Of a DNA stretch of 32,806 bases, positions 15,635 to 27,134 are shown piece by piece. Both the position numbers and the translations under genes were made by a program. The stretch's first letter is position 1; the number at the start of each line of letters is the position of its first letter. Below the pieces are notes generated by a model. That model was not told the DNA's origin. It did not search any database and saw nothing but the letters and a program-made list of their open reading frames with translations. The stretch comes from Rhizobium sp. Q54 (GTDB taxonomy: Bacteria; Pseudomonadota; Alphaproteobacteria; Rhizobiales; Xanthobacteraceae). The DNA lies in NCBI GenBank assembly GCA_945861265.1, contig CAMAUC010000034.1, forward strand, positions 1-32,806, read 5' to 3'.

Positions 15635-16141
15635 ATGACCGAAGGGCATGTTGCGCAAGCCTACCTCGCGCTTGGCGGCAATGTCGGCAATAGCCGGGCC
15701 ATCCTCGACCGGGCGGTGCAACTATTGTGCGATCGTCCCGACATTCGCTTGACGGCGCGCTCGTCCGACTATTTCACACCGCCATGGGGCTTCAAATACC
15801 AGCCGCCTTTCATCAACCTGTGCATCGCGGTCGAGACCACTTTGTCGCCGCGCGACCTCCTGGCGCGGGCACAGGAAGTCGAGTTCAAGCTCGGCCGCGA
15901 CCGGGCGCACGAGAAGCGCTGGGGGCCGCGCACCGCCGACATCGACATCATCGCCTATGACGACGTGACGCTCGACGAACCGGGCCTGATCCTGCCGCAT
16001 CCGCGCCTGTTCGAGCGCGCCTTCGTGCTGCTCCCGCTCGCCGAGATCGCCGGTGACCGGGTGATCGCCGGGCAGAGTTTGCGTGAGGCGCTGGCCAAGG
16101 TCGACAGCACGGGAATCGAGCGGTTGCCGCCCCTGCGCTGA
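15635..16141 (+). CDS. folK: 6-hydroxymethyl-dihydropterin pyrophosphokinase
   Basis: It transfers diphosphate from ATP to 6-hydroxymethyl-dihydropterin, making the FolP substrate. The 168-aa protein has the N-terminal LALGGNVGN, the pterin-side SSDYFTPPWGF and the HPPK signature RAHEKRWGPRTADIDIIAYD (about residues 90-109) with the two Mg-binding Asp residues, then LPHPRLFERAFVLLPL. The length is normal. It is the third gene of the fol set; the mutase gene begins 62 bases after it. Confidence 0.96.
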   Translation: MTEGHVAQAYLALGGNVGNSRAILDRAVQLLCDRPDIRLTARSSDYFTPPWGFKYQPPFINLCIAVETTLSPRDLLARAQEVEFKLGRDRAHEKRWGPRTADIDIIAYDDVTLDEPGLILPHPRLFERAFVLLPLAEIAGDRVIAGQSLREALAKVDSTGIERLPPLR

Positions 16142-16203
16142 CCGGGCATGTAATTTGCTTTATCGCAATGGCGAGACACCGCCATCTATGGCAATTTGGC
16201 TCC

Positions 16204-18062
16204 ATGACCGAACCCCTAGCACTCGCCGCCGAATTCCCCGCCACCGACGCCGCCGAATGGCGCAAACTGGTCGATGCCGCGCTCAAGGGTGCCTCCTTCG
16301 AAAAACGGCTGGTCAGCCAGACCTATGACGGACTACGGGTGGAACCGCTTTATCCGCGCGCCGCCGGCGTCAAACCGGTCGTCGGCCGCAAGGCCGGTAC
16401 CGCCTGGACCATCATGCAGCGGGTCGATCATCCCGATCCCGTTGCCGCCAACAAGCAGGCGCTGCAGGATCTGGAAAACGGCGCGACCGGGCTAACACTT
16501 ATTTTCGCCGGATCGCTCAATGCCAATGGCTATGGCCTCGACGCCTCGCCCGAGACAATCAAGCGCGTTCTCGATGGCGTCGAACTCGACGCCGGCATCA
16601 CCATCGATTTCAATCTCAGTCCGGCGACGCGCCCCGCGGTCGATCAGGTTGTCGCGCTGATCAAAGCCCGCGGTCACGCGCCGGCATCGGTCGACTTGCG
16701 CGGCAGTCTCAATCCGATCGACGGCTTCGCAGCGTCGGGGGCAAGCCCTAAACCGTGGAGCGAATTGTCGAAAGGCTTTGCCGCCGCCGTTCGCGCCCTC
16801 GCCGAGCAAGGCTTTGCCGGACCCTTTGCCGTCGCCGACGGACGCATCATCCACAATGCCGGCGGTTCGGAAGCGCAGGAGCTGGCCTTCGCGTTGGCCG
16901 CCGCGGTCGACTGCCTGCGTGCGTTCGAAGCCGGCGGCGTTTCGCTCGACGCCGCGCGCAGCATGATCTATTTCCGCCTCGCCGCCGATGCCGACCAATT
17001 CCTGACCATCGCCAAGTTTCGCGCCGTCCGCAAATTGTGGGCACGCGTCGAACAGACCTGCGGCCTGACACCGAAGCGCGCGACGGTCGCCGCCGAGACC
17101 GCATGGCGCATGATCACCAAGCGCGACCCGAATGTGAATTTGCTGCGCATGACTGTCGCGATCGCCGCCGCCGGGCTTGGCGGCGCCGACAATATCGTCG
17201 CGCTGCCGCATACTTTGGCGCTCGGCCTGCCGGACGCATTCGCCCGGCGGGTCGCACGCAACACGCAACTGGTGCTGCTCGAAGAATCGCATCTCGCCAA
17301 GGTCGCTGATCCGGCCGCAGGCTCCGGCGCCATCGAGGCGCTGACGCACGAGCTTTGCGCCGCCGCCTGGTCGCAGTTCCAGGCCATCGACAAAGCCGGC
17401 GGCGCCTGGGCCGCGCTGGAAAGCGGACTGATCCAGAAGAACGTTGCCACCGTCCGCGCCGCGCGGCAGGCGGCCGTCGCCCGCCGCAAGGACACGTTGA
17501 TCGGCACCAGCGATTATCCAAACCTCGGCGAGAAGCTGCCGGCGGTTCTCAATGTCCCGCGCGTCGCGCCGCCGAAGGAGAATGCCGCCGTCGCCAGCAT
17601 CGAGCCGCTGCCGAGCATTCGCCTGGCCGAGCCGTTCGAGGCCTTGCGCGACAAATCCGACGCAGCGCTCGTCAAAACCGGCGCGCGGCCGAAAGTGTTT
17701 CTCGCCACGCTCGGCAAGCTTGCCGACTTCACGCCACGCGCGATGTTCGCCAAAAACTTCTACGAGGCCGGCGGCATCGAGGCGCTCGGCAATGATGGCT
17801 TCAAGGATCAGGCGGAAATGATCGCCGCGTACAAGAAGTCCGGCGCCGATCTCGCCTGCCTGTGCGGCACGGACGCTGCCTATGCCGAGCAAGGCGCGGC
17901 CGCTGCCAAGTCCTTGTCGGACGCCGGCGCCATCGTGCATCTCGCAGGCCGCCCCGGCGACCTGGAAGCCCCGCTCAAGGACGCGGGCGCCAAAACCTTC
18001 GTATTTATGGGCTGCGACATGCTTTCGACCTTGCAGGCGACCCATGATAGTCTGGTGCAGCC

Positions 18063-18066
<4 letters not shown>
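16204..18066 (+). CDS. mutA: Methylmalonyl-CoA mutase small subunit
   Basis: This is the non-catalytic partner of the B12-dependent mutase that interconverts (R)-methylmalonyl-CoA and succinyl-CoA. The 620-aa protein has the mutase N-terminal TIM barrel ([20 protein letters not shown], then [17 protein letters not shown]) and a C-terminal flavodoxin-like domain (from about residue 500). That domain lacks the DxHxxG cobalamin-binding motif, as expected for the small subunit. I chose ATG 16204 ([12 protein letters not shown]); the frame is open upstream to 16168, but those residues do not look like family sequence. The stop overlaps the mutB start (ATGA). Confidence 0.93.
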
Positions 18067-20212
<2,146 letters not shown>

Positions 20213-20216
<4 letters not shown>

Positions 20217-21220
20217 AGGCGGTCAACCGCGCCTTGCCGATGAAAAACGATACGCCCTCTTCACTCGCCGCCGCCATCCGCGCGGGCGACCGCGCCACGC
20301 TCGCGCGCGCGATCACCCTGATCGAGAGCACGCGCGCCGATCATCGCAGGACCGCGCATATGCTGGTGCAGGAATTGCTGCCGTTCACCGGCCAGGCGGT
20401 GCGCCTCGGCATTACCGGCGCGCCCGGCGCCGGCAAATCCACCACCATCGATGCGCTCGGCTCGGCGTTGACCGCGCAGGGTCACAAGGTCGCGGTGCTG
20501 GCGGTCGATCCATCGTCGTCGCGCACCGGCGGTTCGATCCTCGGCGACAAGACGCGCATGTCGCGTCTCGCCGTCGATCCCAACGCTTTCATCCGGCCTT
20601 CTCCTTCGTCCGGCACGCTCGGCGGCGTCGCCGCGAAAACGCGCGAGACCATGCTGTTGTGCGAGGCGGCCGGCTACGACGTCGTCATCATCGAGACCGT
20701 CGGCGTCGGGCAATCGGAAACCGCGGTCGCCGACATGACCGATTTCTTTCTGGTACTGATGGTCGCCGGCTCGGGGGACGAATTGCAGGGCATAAAGAAA
20801 GGCATCGTCGAACTCGCCGACATGATCGCGGTCAACAAGGCCGACGGCGACAACATCGCTCGCGCCAATATCGCCGCCGCCGACTTCAAATCGGCGCTGC
20901 ATATCCTCGCGCCCCGCACGTTGACCTGGTCGCCGCCGGTGGTGACATTCTCGGCGCTGACCGGCGACGGCATCGATGGGCTGTGTGCGCAAGTGCTCGA
21001 TCACAAGGAGAAGATGACCGCGACCGGCGAACTGGCCGACCAGCGCCGCGCCCAGCAGGTGAAATGGATGTGGACCCTGCTGGAGGAACGCCTCACCGCG
21101 CGATTGCGCGGCGATCCGGCCGTACGCGCCAAGGTGCGCGCCGCGGAAGCGCAGGTCGCGGCCGGCAAACTGGCGCCGACTCTGGCGGTGGAAGAGATCG
21201 CGGCACTGCTCGGGGTGTAG
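20213..21220 (+). CDS. meaB: Methylmalonyl-CoA mutase-associated GTPase MeaB
   Basis: This G3E-family GTPase (335 aa) guards and reloads the mutase with intact cofactor. The P-loop is GAPGAGKST (residues 69-77), followed by [20 protein letters not shown] with its metal-binding Asp, the switch ETVGVGQSE, and NKAD for guanine. A helical C-terminal dimerisation part (about 270-335) completes the usual length. The GTG at 20213 overlaps the mutB stop (GTGA) and is chosen for that coupling; ATG 20240 is a possible alternative that would remove nine residues. The order mutA-mutB-meaB is conserved in many bacteria and supports the call over ArgK. Confidence 0.95.
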
Positions 21221-21382
21221 GCGGATCCCACCCAGGAGAGTAATTCGTTAACTATCTTCCTTATGCCGGCGGTAACCAAAAGCGCGGTAGAAGTTCCATC
21301 AGCCGCGACAGAACCTCGCGGCTCCATCCCTCCAGAAGGACAGTGTGCCCCCGTCGGCCTTAAGCCGGGACGGAGATGTCGC

Positions 21383-21577
21383 GTGTTCGATTTCGTAACC
21401 CAGGCGGGTTTGCTGGATATCGTCCTGCTCCTTGTCGCCATTGCCGCGACCATCAGCGCCCTTGCCCGCGGCAACGGCTCCCATGAAGCCAAGACGTTGC
21501 GCAAGGAAAATCACCGGCTGCGCAACATCGTCGCCAATCTGATGATCGACAAGGCGCAAATCAAAGACACGCGCTAA
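21383..21577 (+). CDS. Small single-TM protein with coiled-coil tail
   Basis: From GTG 21383 the product has 64 residues: a short amphipathic start, one membrane helix (about residues 9-27, GLLDIVLLLVAIAATISAL) and a charged, heptad-like tail (KTLRKENHRLRNIVANLMID). The tail resembles the leucine-zipper stretch of IS3-family OrfA proteins (ENxRLKxLVADLxLDKxxLK), but there is no transposase domain or helix-turn-helix. I chose the GTG because GGGACGGAG lies just before it; the frame is also open from ATG 21263, but that extension is Pro/Ser-rich and unlike a real N-terminus. Function unknown. Confidence 0.6.
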   Translation: MFDFVTQAGLLDIVLLLVAIAATISALARGNGSHEAKTLRKENHRLRNIVANLMIDKAQIKDTR

Positions 21578-21636
21578 CGGGCTGTTGAGACGGTGGGCTT
21601 GTCCTGGCGCATGGCCGCTGTGATACATTCACAGCC

Positions 21637-22254
21637 ATGCCCACCCTCCTCATCACCGGCTTCGGGCCGTTCCCCGGCGCGCCGTTCAACCCGACAATTC
21701 AACTGGTCGAGGCGCTGGCGCAGTTGAAGCGCCCGGCTCTGGCCGATGTCAAAATCGTCGGCCACATTTTCGAAACCAGCTACGCCGCTGTCGATCGCGA
21801 CCTGCCGGCGCTGCTCGCGCAACACAAGCCCGACGCGCTGTTGATGTTCGGGCTCGCCGCCGCCACCAGCTACATCCGCATCGAGACACGCGCGCAGAAC
21901 GCGCTGACCCTGCTGCCGGATGCGTCGGGGCAAGTGCTGCGCCGGAGCACGATCGACGAAGGCGGCCCGCCCGCCCGCGCGATGCCGGCGCCGCAACGGC
22001 GGCTCTTGATGGCGGCGCGATCCGCCGGCCTGCCGGTGAAACTGTCGCGCGATGCCGGACGCTATCTGTGCAATTATCTGTGCTGGAAGGCGAGCGCGGC
22101 CGGCGGGCCAAGCCGGGCGGCCTTCGTGCATGTTCCCCTGGCGCCGCGCGACGTTGCGCCGCACCGGCGCGGCCATCGAGGATTCACGGCCAACAAATTG
22201 CGCCGCGCCGGAACCCGAATCGTCCTGGCGATGGCGGCGGCGATGGAAAAGTGA
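21637..22254 (+). CDS. pcp: Pyroglutamyl-peptidase I
   Basis: This cytoplasmic cysteine peptidase (family C15) removes N-terminal pyroglutamate from peptides. The 205-aa size is typical. The start LLITGFGPFPGAPFNPT matches the family, and the catalytic triad is visible: Glu83 in RIETRAQN, Cys145 in SRDAGRYLCNYLCW and His165 in AAFVHVPL. The Glu motif is slightly degenerate against the usual ERxAxN, but the catalytic Glu itself is kept. The gene ends 49 bases before the beta-helix protein gene on the same strand. Confidence 0.92.
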   Translation: MPTLLITGFGPFPGAPFNPTIQLVEALAQLKRPALADVKIVGHIFETSYAAVDRDLPALLAQHKPDALLMFGLAAATSYIRIETRAQNALTLLPDASGQVLRRSTIDEGGPPARAMPAPQRRLLMAARSAGLPVKLSRDAGRYLCNYLCWKASAAGGPSRAAFVHVPLAPRDVAPHRRGHRGFTANKLRRAGTRIVLAMAAAMEK

Positions 22255-22303
22255 TAGGCCCGCCGCTGACCGGACCTCGTCTCTCATCGCCGAGAATGCT
22301 GCC

Positions 22304-23644
22304 ATGCTGCTGAACCGCCGTCACCTGCTCATCGGATCGCTGGCGCTCGCCGCGACGCCGGCACGCGCGCAGACGGAAAAGCCGCAAGGGCTGAATGCCG
22401 CGCAGTTCGGCGTGCGCGCACATGCGCCCGGCGACCAGACGCAGCAATTGCAGCGCGCTATCGACCGCGCCGCGCAGGCGCAGCAGCCGCTTTGGCTGGC
22501 GCCCGGGCACTATCGCTCAGGACCGTTGACCTTGCGCCCCGGCTCACAGGTGGTTGGCGCGCGCGGTTCACGCATCGCGCTGGTGCGCGGGCCCTCGCTG
22601 TTCTCGGCGCGGGATGCCGACGGCATTGCCTTGACCGGGCTGACCCTCGACGGCGGCAGTACGCCGCTTCCTCGCGACGGCGGGCTGATCAACATCACCG
22701 GCGCGCGCGACCTCAAGATCAGCGACTGCGCAATCGCCAATACCAACGGCAACGCCATCGGCCTGTTCCAGTCCGGCGGCACGATCTCCGGCAACAGCAT
22801 CACCGGCTCCGCCGATAACGCGCTCTATTGCGTCGACAATATCGGCCTCGTTCTGCGCGGCAACACGATCGCCAAATCCGGCAATGGCGGCATCCGCGTC
22901 TGGCAGAGCGTCAAGCGCAGTGACGGCAGCATCGTCGAAGGCAACACCATCGAAGACACGCAGGCGCGCGCCGGCGGCTCGGGTCAGAACGGCAACGGCA
23001 TCAATGTATTTCGCGCGGCGGGCGTCGTCGTGCGCGGCAACACGATCCGGCGCGCGGCGTTTTCCGCTGTGCGCGGCAATGCGGCGTCGAATTTCCAGGT
23101 CATCGGCAATCGTTGCGAAGGCTTCGGCGAGACCGCGATGTATGCCGAATTCGAGTATGAGAACGCCAGCTTCATCGACAATGTGATCGACGATGCGGCC
23201 AACGGCATCGCCGTGACCAATTTCGACGTCGGCGGCCATGGCGGGCGGGTCACCGGCAATATTGTCCGCAATATCGGCCAGCGCGTGAAGTCGACCCTGA
23301 CCGACGGTTCCGGCAACGGCTTCGGCATCAGCGTCGAAGCCGACACGATCGCGTCCGGCAACACCATCGAGAACTGCGCCTATGCCGGCTTGCGCCTCGG
23401 CTTCGGGCCTTATCTGCGAAACGTCACGGCAAGCGGCAACACGATCCGCCAATCGCCCTATGGCATCGTCGTTTCGGTGGTCAAAGGCGCGGGCCGCGCG
23501 GCGATCAGCGGCAATTCGATCCAGGGCGCGACACGCGGCGCCATCGTCGGAGTCGCATGGCACAAGGCGATGAGCGGCGACCTGGCGGTCGGCGGCGCGG
23601 AGAAGTTTCCGCTGCTCAAGCTGAGCGGCAACAAGGTAAGCTAG
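22304..23644 (+). CDS. Tat-exported parallel beta-helix protein (TIGR03808-like)
   Basis: The 446-aa product begins with a twin-arginine signal (NRRHLLIGSLALAATPARAQ, residues 4-23) with a likely cut after ARA, so it is exported folded to the periplasm. The mature part is a right-handed beta-helix: an N-terminal cap with AAQFGVRAHAPGD, then many turns with the repeat I-x-G-N-x-I (for example GTISGNSITGSADNA, RGNTIAKSGNGGIRV, ASGNTIENCAYAGLRLG). Such proteins bind or cleave polysaccharides, but I see no catalytic motif. It fits the uncharacterised TIGR03808 family of Rhizobiales. ATG 22304 is the start that gives a proper signal peptide. Confidence 0.85.
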   Translation: MLLNRRHLLIGSLALAATPARAQTEKPQGLNAAQFGVRAHAPGDQTQQLQRAIDRAAQAQQPLWLAPGHYRSGPLTLRPGSQVVGARGSRIALVRGPSLFSARDADGIALTGLTLDGGSTPLPRDGGLINITGARDLKISDCAIANTNGNAIGLFQSGGTISGNSITGSADNALYCVDNIGLVLRGNTIAKSGNGGIRVWQSVKRSDGSIVEGNTIEDTQARAGGSGQNGNGINVFRAAGVVVRGNTIRRAAFSAVRGNAASNFQVIGNRCEGFGETAMYAEFEYENASFIDNVIDDAANGIAVTNFDVGGHGGRVTGNIVRNIGQRVKSTLTDGSGNGFGISVEADTIASGNTIENCAYAGLRLGFGPYLRNVTASGNTIRQSPYGIVVSVVKGAGRAAISGNSIQGATRGAIVGVAWHKAMSGDLAVGGAEKFPLLKLSGNKVS

Positions 23645-23721
23645 GCGCTCCTGGCCGGCCCTACCAAAGGGTAATGTTGCCGCCACGTTTACGCCCCGAA
23701 CATTGGGTAAATCCGACGCCC

Positions 23722-24498
23722 ATGCCCTTCCCCCGCACCCGACGCCGCACCGTCATGCTGACCATCTTCGCGCTTTTTCTTGCACCGCTTCTGGCCCGCG
23801 CCGCGCTCTACTGGATGGGCAGCGACGCGCGCTCGTGGCGCGACGCCGACTGGTCGTCGACGCGCACGCTGCCGCCGGCGAAGGACTACGCGCCGGCGCG
23901 GCTGGTGATCTATTCCGGCACCACCGGCGCCTGGAAGGGCATCTTCTCGGTACACAGCTGGGTGGTCTACAAGCGCGCCAATGCGGCGACGTGGACCCGC
24001 TACGACGTTGTCGGCTGGGGCTCGCCGGTGCGCGCCAATGGCTGGCCGGCGGACGGCCGCTGGTATGGCAACATGCCGGTGGCGATCGCCGACGTGTCCG
24101 GCGAGGCGGCCGAGGCGATGATCCCCAAGGTCGAGGCCGCGGTGCGCGACTACGCTTATGCCAATTCCGGCGACTATCGAATCTGGCCGGGGCCGAACAG
24201 CAACTCGTTCACCGCCGCGGTGCTGCGCGCGGTGCCCGAGCTTGGCGCAACGCTGCCGCCGAATGCGGTCGGCCGCGACTTCCGCGACCGCTTCTATGCC
24301 GGTTGGACCGACAGCGGCACCGGTGTGGAATTGAATGTCTACGGGCTGGCCGACGTGAAAATCGGCTGGGTCGAGGGCGTCGAGGTCGGCCTGCTTGGCC
24401 TGGTCGCCGGGCTCGATCTGCGCCATCCGGCTATCAAGCTGCCTGGCTTCGGCCGCATCGGCGTGCCGATGCCGGTGGAGCCCGCGCTGGCGCGATAA
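23722..24498 (+). CDS. DUF3750 family protein
   Basis: The 258-aa protein has a basic N-terminus (PFPRTRRRTVML), one hydrophobic segment that acts as signal or anchor (about residues 12-28, MLTIFALFLAPLLARAA), then a DUF3750-type domain. Family features are the core KGIFSVHSWVVYKRANAATW, then YDVVGWGSPVRANGWPADGRWYGN split by a short gap, YRIWPGPNSNSFTA and a C-terminal GLRHP-like region (GLVAGLDLRHPAIKLPGFGR). The HSW and PGPNSN pieces look active-site-like, but the function is unknown. The start is uncertain: ATG 23674 and ATG 23755 are alternatives, and none has a strong ribosome binding site. Confidence 0.82.
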   Translation: MPFPRTRRRTVMLTIFALFLAPLLARAALYWMGSDARSWRDADWSSTRTLPPAKDYAPARLVIYSGTTGAWKGIFSVHSWVVYKRANAATWTRYDVVGWGSPVRANGWPADGRWYGNMPVAIADVSGEAAEAMIPKVEAAVRDYAYANSGDYRIWPGPNSNSFTAAVLRAVPELGATLPPNAVGRDFRDRFYAGWTDSGTGVELNVYGLADVKIGWVEGVEVGLLGLVAGLDLRHPAIKLPGFGRIGVPMPVEPALAR

Positions 24499-24593
24499 AC
24501 TCCCGCTCACGTCGAATTGTCGCGGCGGCGGCGAAGATGGGTGACTTGACGGGCCGGCGCGTGGCAAGTTCGCGTTGTAATGCGAGGAAGCTC

Positions 24594-25565
24594 ATGCGCG
24601 ACACGTTGCCTCTGCTCGACAAGATCCCGTTCCCGGCGCTGCGGCGCGCCAAGCTCGATACGCTGCAAATCAATGTCGGCTATCGCTGCAACCAGACCTG
24701 CTTCCATTGCCATGTGAATGCCGGGCCGACGCGCACCGAGGAAATGTCGGCCGATATCGCCGAACTGGCGCTTGCCTTCATCGCGCGGCGCGGCATCAGG
24801 ACGCTCGACATCACCGGCGGCGCGCCGGAACTCAACGCCAATTTCCGCCGGCTGGTGACAGGCGCGCGCGCGCTTGGTGTCACGGTGAAGGACCGCTGCA
24901 ACCTGACGATCCTGGAGCAGCCGGGACAGGAAAACCTCGCGGCGTTTCTGGCGGCCAACCGGGTCGAGGTCGTCGCCTCGCTGCCGTGCTATTCGCTCAA
25001 GAATGTCGAGGCGCAGCGCGGCAGAGGCGTGTTCGACGCCTCGATCCGCGGCCTCAAGGCGCTCAATGCGCTCGGCTATGGCCGGGATCCGGCCCTGACG
25101 CTCAACCTCGTTTACAATCCGCTCGGACCCGCGCTGCCGCCGGGACAGGCGGGGCTTGAGGCCGACTACAAGCGCATCCTTGGCGCAGAGTTCGGCATCG
25201 CCTTCAACCAACTGTTCGTTCTCGCCAACATGCCGATCCAGCGCTTCGGCTCGACGCTCGTCACCAAGGGCGAATTCGACGGCTACCTGAATTTACTGCA
25301 GGACGCGCATCTCGACGCCAATCTCGACGGCGTGATGTGCCGCAGTCTGATCTCGGTCGATTACAAAGGCTATGTGTTCGACTGCGACTTCAACCAGATG
25401 CTCGATCTGTCGATGCCTTACGGCGCCAACAAGCGCGTGCATCTCTCCGACCTGATGGGCGAAGACCTCGCCGGCAACCCGATCCGCGTCTCCGGGCATT
25501 GTTATGGCTGCACCGCGGGGCAAGGTTCGAGCTGCGGCGGCGCGCTGAAAGAGGCGGCGGAGTGA
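24594..25565 (+). CDS. arsS: Arsenosugar biosynthesis radical SAM protein ArsS
   Basis: ArsS is proposed to add the deoxyadenosyl group of SAM to methylated arsenic, an early step to arsenosugars. The 323-aa protein has the radical SAM cluster C32-x3-C36-x2-C39 (GYRCNQTCFHCHVNAGP), the GGAPEL glycine motif after IRTLDIT, and a C-terminal cysteine-rich end with GHCYGCTAGQGSSCGGA that is specific to this family. Cys is used where some relatives are selenoproteins; no in-frame TGA occurs before the end. The start ATG 24594 follows GAGGA. The partner glycosyltransferase gene lies 22 bases downstream; no arsM is visible. Confidence 0.93.
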   Translation: MRDTLPLLDKIPFPALRRAKLDTLQINVGYRCNQTCFHCHVNAGPTRTEEMSADIAELALAFIARRGIRTLDITGGAPELNANFRRLVTGARALGVTVKDRCNLTILEQPGQENLAAFLAANRVEVVASLPCYSLKNVEAQRGRGVFDASIRGLKALNALGYGRDPALTLNLVYNPLGPALPPGQAGLEADYKRILGAEFGIAFNQLFVLANMPIQRFGSTLVTKGEFDGYLNLLQDAHLDANLDGVMCRSLISVDYKGYVFDCDFNQMLDLSMPYGANKRVHLSDLMGEDLAGNPIRVSGHCYGCTAGQGSSCGGALKEAAE

Positions 25566-25587
25566 GCCTCGCGCAGCGCGCACAACG

Positions 25588-26274
25588 ATGACGCTGTCAA
25601 TCATCATGCCGGCGCTGAATGAAGCCGCCACGATCGAGGCGACGCTGAATGCGTTGCAGGTCTATCGCCTGCGCGGTGTCGAAATCGTCGTCGCCGATGG
25701 TGAAAGCTACGACGGCACTGCCGATCTGGCGCGCGGCCGCGCCGACCGCGTCATTGTCGCGCCGCGCGGACGCGCCCTGCAAATGAACGAAGGCGCCGCC
25801 GAAGCGCGCGGCGACGTGCTGCTGTTCCTGCACGCCGACACCTTGCTGCCCGACGCCGCCGACCGGTGGATCGCGGACGGCCTTGCCCAATCCGGCCGCG
25901 CCTGGGGCCGCTTCGATGTGCGGTTCGACACCGGCGGCGCCATGCGCCTCGTCGCCTTCGCCATGAACTGGCGCTCGCGGCTCACAGGTATCTGCACCGG
26001 CGACCAGGCGATGTTCGTCACGCGCGCCGCGTTCGAGCAAGCCGGCCACTTTCCGCCGATCGCGCTGATGGAAGACATTGCCCTGTCGGCGCTGCTCAAG
26101 CGCATCGGCCGGCCGCTGTGTCTTTCCGCGCGGGTGACGACGTCCGCCCGCCTCTGGGAAACGAACGGCGTCTGGCGCACCGTGCTGCTGATGTGGTCGC
26201 TGCGGCTGCGCTACTTCTTCGGCGCCGATCCAGCAAAGCTCGCCCGCGCCTATCGTTCCGCAACCCGCGCCTGA
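25588..26274 (+). CDS. Arsenosugar biosynthesis-associated glycosyltransferase (TIGR04283-like)
   Basis: The 228-aa GT2-fold protein starts directly with the nucleotide-sugar strand SIIMPALNEAATIEATLNAL. It then has VVADGESYDGT, the R-G-R-A-x-Q-M-N-x-G-A signature (60-70), the metal motif FLHADTLLP (80-88), GRFDVRFD and the acceptor-side GDQAMFVTR and LMEDIALSALLKR. This set marks the family found next to ArsS (rSAM/selenodomain-associated transferase 2). Its role as a sugar transferase in arsenosugar making is inferred from that association. It lies 22 bases after arsS and ends three bases before the convergent EamA gene. Confidence 0.9.
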   Translation: MTLSIIMPALNEAATIEATLNALQVYRLRGVEIVVADGESYDGTADLARGRADRVIVAPRGRALQMNEGAAEARGDVLLFLHADTLLPDAADRWIADGLAQSGRAWGRFDVRFDTGGAMRLVAFAMNWRSRLTGICTGDQAMFVTRAAFEQAGHFPPIALMEDIALSALLKRIGRPLCLSARVTTSARLWETNGVWRTVLLMWSLRLRYFFGADPAKLARAYRSATRA

Positions 26275-26277
26275 TGG

Positions 26278-27123
26278 CTACTGAAAACGGATCAACACTA
26301 GCCCGAACAGGATCAAGCCGGCCGCGCCGATGCGCGTGGCGCGCAGCGGTTCTTTCAGCACGATCACGGCGATCAGCGCGCCGAACAATACGCTGGTCTC
26401 GCGCAAGGTGGCGATAATGGCGATCGGCGCGACCGCCATCGCCCAGATGGCGATGCCGTAGGACATCAGCTGCATGCCGCCGCCAACGAGGCCTCGCCGC
26501 CAGTACGTCCGCATCGCCGGGATGACATCGCGGCCGTCGCGCCACAGCGCGTAAGGCAGCATGACAAAGGCGATGCCAGCAAAGAGCCATGCCGAATAGG
26601 CGTGCGGGTTGCCGGCCAGCCGCCCGCCGATGCCGTCGATCACCGAATAGGCGCAGATGGTCAGCGCGGTCAAAAGCGCGAAGCCGATGGCGCGGCGGTC
26701 GAAGGTGGCGAAGTCGCGGCCGCCGTGCGCCGACAGCAGAAAGACGCCGGCGACCAAAGCGAAGATGCCGCCCCAGCCGACGAGGTTCATCGTTTCGCCA
26801 ACGAACAAGGTCGTGACCGTCGCGGTCATCAAGGGCGCGGCGCCGCGCGCGATCGGATAAACCTGACCGAGGTCGCCGGTGCGGTAGGCTTCGATCAGAG
26901 CGGCGAAATAAAACAGATGGATGACGATCGAGGCGCCGATCCACGGCCAGGCGGCGAACGCCGGCAGTCCGACGACGGGCAGGAAGAACAGGGCGACAAC
27001 GCCGGAGCCAAGCGAGATCAAAGTCGTGGTCGATAAAGGATCGAGGCCGACCTTGATCAGCGCATTCCAGCCGGCGTGACAGAAGGCTGCGAACAGAACG
27101 GCGAGGAAAACAAAATTTTCCAC
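26278..27123 (-). CDS. EamA/DMT-family transporter
   Basis: The 281-aa inner-membrane protein has ten hydrophobic helices in two five-helix EamA repeats, the normal build of drug/metabolite transporters. The conserved ends of the halves are LVGWGGIFALVAGVFLLS (first) and APIAIIATLRETSVLFGALI, then AVIVLKEPL (second), where the RETSVLFG and LKEPL pieces are typical. I chose GTG 27123 because GGAGG lies just before it; the longer frame to 27234 overlaps the upstream enzyme gene. It lies 11 bases after the old yellow enzyme gene, so they are likely co-transcribed. The substrate is unknown. Confidence 0.88.
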   Translation of the reverse strand: MENFVFLAVLFAAFCHAGWNALIKVGLDPLSTTTLISLGSGVVALFFLPVVGLPAFAAWPWIGASIVIHLFYFAALIEAYRTGDLGQVYPIARGAAPLMTATVTTLFVGETMNLVGWGGIFALVAGVFLLSAHGGRDFATFDRRAIGFALLTALTICAYSVIDGIGGRLAGNPHAYSAWLFAGIAFVMLPYALWRDGRDVIPAMRTYWRRGLVGGGMQLMSYGIAIWAMAVAPIAIIATLRETSVLFGALIAVIVLKEPLRATRIGAAGLILFGLVLIRFQ

Positions 27124-27134
27124 GCCGCCTCCGC

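Noticed and set aside
16492-18045. Long open frame (517 codons) on the minus strand opposite mutA
   Set aside because: It is a shadow of the GC-rich codon pattern of mutA; the translation has no family features and is rich in Arg/Gly/Ala.
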